A stretch of 64,000 bases of DNA from Colwellia sp. (GTDB taxonomy: Bacteria > Pseudomonadota > Gammaproteobacteria > Enterobacterales > Alteromonadaceae), in assembly GCA_013215295.1 (NCBI GenBank), contig JABSOZ010000014.1:92827-156826 (forward strand), given 5' to 3'. The notes under the pieces were generated by a model that worked only from the letters and a program-made list of their open reading frames with translations, did not search any database and was not told where the DNA came from. The position numbers and the translations under genes are program-made. Below, in pieces: positions 63,916-64,000 of this stretch. Numbering within the stretch: the stretch's first letter is position 1; every line of letters begins with the position of its first letter.

Positions 63916-64000
63916 AGCCCAGACTGTGTGAAAACTATTTTGAACTAACGTAATTGGATAATATCAACGAAAAAAAACTCTGTAGAGTAAATTCTGTAGT

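Overview
The window looks like the chromosome of an AT-rich marine gammaproteobacterium of the Alteromonadales (Colwellia/Thalassotalea type). I infer this from gene content, not from a marker gene: several TonB-dependent receptors, a tryptophan-halogenase/receptor pair, a MipA-DUF3019-two-component cluster, a PepSY/DUF3325 iron module, umuDC under a LexA box, and integron-like cassettes. No rRNA, tRNA, CRISPR array or complete insertion sequence was seen.

1-9.8 kb: the end of a TonB-dependent receptor, a flavin-dependent tryptophan-halogenase-like protein, a CRTAC1-like FG-GAP lipoprotein, a vanadium-haloperoxidase/PAP2-like lipoprotein, an SLC45-like sugar transporter, a secreted amidase and a secreted peroxiredoxin, all on the + strand. 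This reads as an uptake and halogenation/oxidation locus. 10-14.7 kb: small and housekeeping genes, then umuDC with a clean SOS box and a divergent DEDDh exonuclease. 14.8-19.6 kb: two secreted metallo-beta-lactamase-fold paralogues, one with its zinc-binding motif destroyed, divergent from a membrane-tethered winged-helix regulator. 20-27.4 kb: DoxX, EAL-HDOD, a decayed lipoprotein gene, and a MipA/DUF3019/response-regulator/kinase operon that shares an upstream direct-repeat operator with the next gene, a class C beta-lactamase-like lipoprotein. 27.6-37.2 kb: S9 peptidase, an ABC pair, an FAD monooxygenase, and an unrecognised set (DUF1353 membrane protein, alpha/beta hydrolase, secreted partner). 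37.4-42.4 kb: a Fur-box-flanked iron-uptake module with a TonB receptor.

42.97-46.9 kb: six promoter-poor, same-strand small genes, each followed by an attC-like site. This is a cluster of integron cassettes with no integrase gene in the window (CALIN type). The last cassette carries its own promoter region with a LexA-box match. A second, reversed attC site precedes a trypsin-like protease gene at 57 kb, which runs into a frame-broken tyrosine-recombinase remnant. An attC-like half site lies at 37.3 kb.

47-64 kb: a convergent response regulator and hybrid kinase, S41 and CPBP proteases, a monooxygenase, a methyltransferase, a secreted HExxH protease, a TonB receptor, a truncated-hemoglobin gene with two frameshifts, and an HGSNAT-like membrane acetyltransferase. 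The 52-53 kb and 55-62 kb stretches are rich in gene remnants and repeats, consistent with repeated insertion and decay. All names come from reading motifs by eye; no database search was run.
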